In this document: piece after piece, positions 23,201-24,511 of the stretch
Layout of the letters: every line of letters begins with the position of its first letter
Position numbering within the stretch: the stretch's first letter is position 1
Assembly: GCA_019649035.1 (NCBI GenBank)
Contig: BMAT01003271.1
Span: 660-25,170, forward strand
Length of the DNA: 24,511 nucleotides
From: Elysia marginata
Lineage: Eukaryota > Mollusca > Gastropoda > Plakobranchidae
Direction of reading: 5' to 3'
Program-made: the position numbers and the translations under genes
Notes under the pieces: generated by a model
Told to the model about the DNA's origin: nothing
Seen by the model: the letters and a program-made list of their open reading frames with translations, nothing else
Databases searched by the model: none

Positions 23201-24386
23201 GTTTTAAGTACTATCGAACAACAACTTTTAACGATAATAATCACTGTTCCTAATAATATTCTATCATTATCGATAAATACCGAACCGGATTTTTTACGCC
23301 CGTCGCAAAATCAAACGAGAATACACAAAGATATCGGCCGAAAACGAAAGTCCGTAGGGAAAATGTCTCGAGGAGGGCTGAAATGATCGGTAAAGAGGGC
23401 GGTTCGAGGGCTATTTCAAGCTTTGGACCTCCATGAGGGCGTTTGACGGGCTTTTTACGGGAAGCCACCTAGTACGGGCAATTTACGGGCCCCACGGCAA
23501 CCCTGATAATAACTATTACAATATAACTAAACAAAACTGCCAACAGCTTCATTCTAAAAACAAGACTATAATATAGACAGATGACAACATACATTTCTTT
23601 CAGGAAGTCTATATTTAAATTAAGTGAGGGGAAGACTATTTACCTGTATAGCCCTTGAAAAAAACTTGATTGCCACATCATGCTCCTTCTGCAGGCTGAA
23701 GCAGTTGCCTGTAGCAAACCAAGCCTGAGGCGAGCGCTTGTCGACTGCCGTGAGTTCCTGGGCCAGTAGAGAAAGCTCCACCTCTTTATGAAGTTGCCAT
23801 AACACAGAGCTGTAGAACTCCAAGCCTTCCATGTGATAGGGCTCGAGGCGACGCACCTCCTCAAACACACGGGCAGCCTGAGAAAAAGGTTAAGTAGGGG
23901 GAGTTTAGAAATTAGATATGCTTATAGCAGTAATAAATTTAAATGTCTAAAGAGATGAAAAAGACACTCGAACATTTAAATTTTCTTTTTCTCAAAACAA
24001 ATAAACAAACAAAAAGAGGTTCTTTGTTCAGTTCAACTTCCTTTCAAGCTTCCTTAACAATCCCTAACAATTCTTAGATGAAGCAAACAATTTGCCACCT
24101 CAGGATTCTTGCCCTATCTCAAACAAAACAGAAGGAGATAGAACAAACTAATACTGGGATGATGAAATAGAGAGCAATGGAAAGCAGCAGGCCTGTATTT
24201 GAGTTTTGCCTACCCTCTGGTACTCTGTAAGTTCATAGTAAGCCCTGCCAACTTGACACAGAACCCAGCCCGTGTTGTAATGATGTTCTGGCAGCTCCAT
24301 GAACAGATCAATAGCTGTGCGACAGTCATAGCTGGTCAGTGCTGAGTACGCCAGTCCAAGGTTTCGTAACAGGTGCAAAATGCCAG
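14075..24386 (-). CDS. CDC27: CDC27/APC3, anaphase-promoting complex TPR subunit, 3' part (8 exons, 5' end missing)
   Basis: CDC27 (APC3) is a TPR scaffold of the anaphase-promoting complex, the nuclear ubiquitin ligase that drives metaphase exit. Its C-terminal TPR superhelix docks the IR tails of CDC20/CDH1 and APC10 (family knowledge). Exons in transcript order are 24386-24214, 23877-23644, 20712-20585, 20208-20091, 19476-19348, 18684-18610, 15046-14887 and 14262-14075. They join in frame to give 400 residues and a TGA at 14077-14075. All seven introns inside the window are GT-AG. Diagnostic stretches include HHYNTGWVLCQVGRAYYEL (TPR), GNCFSLQKEHDVAIKFF, ALTCFRNAIRLDKRHY, IYYKQEKF, PKNPLCMFHRAS, ESLVYFLMGK, MNFSWAMDLDPKG and a final ESDESL, close to the vertebrate ESDEF end. 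By memory alignment there are no gaps in the TPR region. The final exon is Ala/Gly-rich and diverged. The N-terminal half (N-terminal TPRs and the disordered middle) lies beyond the right edge. Confidence 0.96.
14263..14886 (-). other. CDC27 intron g-h with an assembly gap
   Basis: A 624-bp GT-AG intron. NNN at 14422-14424 is followed by a C14 run, so the local length is uncertain. Confidence 0.85.
14422..14424. other. Unresolved bases next to poly-C
   Basis: Three Ns precede a C homopolymer (14425-14438), a typical sequencing failure point. Confidence 0.98.
14887..15046 (-). CDS. CDC27: CDC27 exon g
   Basis: The exon is 160 nt, 53 codons plus one base of a split Ala codon. Acceptor is TCTCAG|GTGCAG and donor is GACTCAG|GTAGTT. 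It starts VQKKLGNTHLAMMNFSW and contains AMDLDPKG and NNQIKEAVNKRY, the last TPR and capping helix of CDC27. It follows the 3563-bp intron that carries the 1180-bp hAT-like element. Reading through the donor would add only Ser and then a stop. Confidence 0.96.
15880..16135. repeat. Cluster of TCTAGATCTA-type words, part 1
   Basis: Repeated AGATCTA/TCTAGA words, for example AGATCTTGATCTAGATCTAT at 16035-16054, with single copies near 15905, 16013, 16080 and 16113. The cluster continues inside the hAT-like element at 16870-17200. Confidence 0.6.
16393..16452. repeat. Pair of CCGGGAAT palindromes
   Basis: TCCCGG-AATA-CCGGGA (16393-16408) and ATTCCC-AGTATACC-GGGAAT (16433-16452) are two inverted repeats that share a TACCGGGAATCC core, about 40 bp apart and about 70 bp from the hAT-like terminus. 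Confidence 0.7.
16523..17702. mobile_element. Non-autonomous hAT-like element, 1180 bp, perfect 12-bp TIRs
   Basis: Starts CAGGGATGCAAG and ends CTTGCATCCCTG, an exact inverted repeat. The CAGGG start is typical of hAT superfamily termini. The right end contains repeated AATCGG/CCGATT words, including the palindrome AATCGGAATTCCGATT. There is no transposase frame. The flanks are T-rich (left TATTTTTT, right TTTTTTAT), so an 8-bp target duplication is not exact. A second copy of its left end starts at 24468, 43 of 44 bases identical, which confirms this boundary. Confidence 0.8.
18610..18684 (-). CDS. CDC27: CDC27 exon f (75 nt)
   Basis: A small phase-0 exon of 25 codons, from EALEELEALKEIIP to ESLVYFLMGK. 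Acceptor is TTTCAG|GAAGCT and donor is GGAAAA|GTAAGT. It is recognised by the invariant ESLVYFL.GK segment and by reading directly into VQKKLG of the next exon. Confidence 0.95.
18685..19347 (-). other. CDC27 intron e-f
   Basis: A 663-bp GT-AG intron with poly-A/T tracts (near 19026, 19130 and 19221). Nothing else seen. Confidence 0.9.
19348..19476 (-). CDS. CDC27: CDC27 exon e
   Basis: The exon is 129 nt, 43 codons, phase 0. Acceptor is CGCTAG|GCTCAG and donor is CATAAG|GTATAA. It starts AQHAQHKTDQALSTL and contains the conserved DPKNPLCMFHRAS. Its length matches the vertebrate protein by eye without gaps. Confidence 0.95.
19477..20090 (-). other. CDC27 intron d-e
   Basis: A 614-bp GT-AG intron. 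It contains a possible short-element tail, GTGCTATATAAAAACGC followed by CTTTACTTTACTTTA (about 19828-19860), and the 116-bp tandem duplication described separately. Confidence 0.85.
19871..20072. repeat. Diverged tandem duplication, period about 116 bp
   Basis: ATTATCTCAG...GTATTTCAGAGTACAAGCT...AAGTAATAAATTTCCTATCACAGTTGG at 19871-19950 recurs as ATTGTCTCAG...GTATTTTAGAGTACAAGCT...AAGTAATAAATTTCTTATCACAGTTGG from 19987. Copies differ by substitutions and small indels. Confidence 0.85.
20091..20208 (-). CDS. CDC27: CDC27 exon d
   Basis: The exon is 118 nt. Its first G completes the split Trp, followed by 39 codons from YGVGQIYYKQEKF to VLMCSMGV. Acceptor is TCTCAG|GTATGG and donor is GGTGTG|GTAAGA. 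This is one canonical TPR helix pair. A diverged 116-bp tandem duplication lies just downstream in the intron. Confidence 0.96.
20441..20600. repeat. Tandem duplication across the exon c donor, period 81 bp
   Basis: Copy 1 is at 20441-20519 and copy 2 at 20522-20600. Both contain AAATTAAACCTAAGTCTT, AGTGGTATAATA and CACCATGCTTGATAATGTC. Copy 2 holds the last 16 nt of exon c plus the real donor (minus GCATG|GTGAGT). Copy 1 holds the same exon end and a donor-like GCATG|GTGAAT. Confidence 0.92.
20585..20712 (-). CDS. CDC27: CDC27 exon c
   Basis: The exon is 128 nt, 42 codons plus two bases of a split Trp codon (TG|G). Acceptor is CTCTAG|GTGGAT and donor is GCATG|GTGAGT. It starts VDPSFVYAYSLL and ends DKRHYQA. 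Its last 16 nt and the donor sit in copy 2 of an 81-bp tandem duplication whose copy 1 (20441-20519) carries a second donor-like site. Confidence 0.96.
20713..23643 (-). other. CDC27 intron b-c (2931 bp)
   Basis: A GT-AG intron, two thirds of which is the hAT-like element at 21532-23505. The remaining 20713-21531 has poly-A tracts and no supported exon. Confidence 0.88.
21532..23505. mobile_element. Non-autonomous hAT-like element, 1974 bp, CAGGGTTGCC termini
   Basis: Starts CAGGGTTGCC and ends GGCAACCCTG, an exact 10-bp inverted repeat of hAT form. Both ends carry GAGGGCTATT in the same orientation (near 21577 and 23406), with many GAGGGCT/GGGC words close to the termini. The interior has TCTAGATCTA words (22080, 22200) and a 14-bp palindrome CCGTGCATGCACGG at 22577-22590. 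Frames inside, including a 142-codon one at 21776-22204, show no hAT dimerisation or catalytic motif. The flanks (ACATTATA / ATAATAAC) are not an exact 8-bp duplication. Confidence 0.7.
23644..23877 (-). CDS. CDC27: CDC27 exon b
   Basis: The exon is 234 nt, 78 codons, phase 0 on both sides. Acceptor is CTCAG|GCTGCC and donor is ATACAG|GTAAAT. It starts AARVFEEVRRLEP and ends KFFSRAIQ. It spans two TPR units with the family segments WFATGNCFSLQ and HDVAIKFF. The following intron (20713-23643) holds the 1974-bp hAT-like element. Confidence 0.96.
23878..24213 (-). other. CDC27 intron a-b
   Basis: A 336-bp GT-AG intron. Nothing else seen. Confidence 0.9.
24214..24386 (-). CDS. CDC27: CDC27 exon a (first exon in window)
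   Basis: The acceptor is TTAG at 24389-24386 side (AG at 24388-24387), after a pyrimidine-rich stretch. The donor is AGG|GTAGGC (GT at 24213-24212). The exon starts with two bases of a split codon, then 57 codons beginning GILHLLRNLGLAYSAL. It covers the start of the C-terminal TPR array, with the conserved HHYNTGWVLCQ segment. The upstream intron contains a truncated hAT-like element at 24468. Confidence 0.94.
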
Positions 24387-24467
24387 CTAATGTGAGATAT
24401 GGTAAGTGAGGGAAGAAAATATAGGTTAGAGATTTGAGATAACATTCATTATGTTAAATTAAAAGTT

Positions 24468-24511
24468 CAGGGATGCAAGCAGCTCATGAGAAAAAAGCAA
24501 GAAATTTTTTT
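24468..24511 (+). mobile_element. Left end of a second copy of the 16523 hAT-like element, cut by the window
   Basis: CAGGGATGCAAGCAGCTCAT and the next 24 bases match 16523-16566 with one substitution, in the same orientation. The flanking sequences differ, so position 24468 is a true element boundary. It lies in the CDC27 intron upstream of exon a. Confidence 0.88.

Overview
The window is nuclear DNA from an animal. It is AT-rich, intron-rich and full of transposon debris, with no bacterial-style operons. Every exon of the one recognisable gene is bounded by GT-AG introns. Its protein aligns by eye with metazoan CDC27/APC3. The repeats include a tRNA-derived SINE, hAT-like non-autonomous DNA transposons, a LINE fragment and many microsatellites. 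This mix suggests an invertebrate, possibly a mollusc or other lophotrochozoan; that assignment is inference and no species can be named.

Right half (14075-24386, minus strand): the 3' part of CDC27, the TPR scaffold subunit of the anaphase-promoting complex. Eight consecutive exons, which include the stop codon, encode the last 400 residues. The 5' exons lie beyond the right edge. Two introns (15047-18609 and 20713-23643) are swollen by hAT-like elements of 1180 and 1974 bp. A third, truncated element starts at 24468 in the next upstream intron and runs off the window. One splice donor (exon 20585-20712) lies inside an 81-bp tandem duplication, so there is a second donor-like copy downstream.

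Left edge (1-1395, minus strand): the first coding exon (472-1395) of a second gene. It encodes a Ser/Pro/charge-rich, probably disordered N-terminus that I do not recognise. The frame stays open past the likely donor to the window edge.

Middle (about 1400-14000): no convincing gene. It holds a decayed LINE reverse-transcriptase tail next to a (GA)n tract, a long inverted repeat built of 10-bp units, a (TAC)n tract, a complete tRNA-SINE with target-site duplications, an isolated hAT-like terminus, a diverged repeat pair at 9.5 and 11.3 kb, and presumably the CDC27 3' UTR just left of 14075. I found no CRISPR array, tRNA gene, rRNA gene or undescribed multigene system. The interest lies in the repeats and their effect on CDC27 gene structure.
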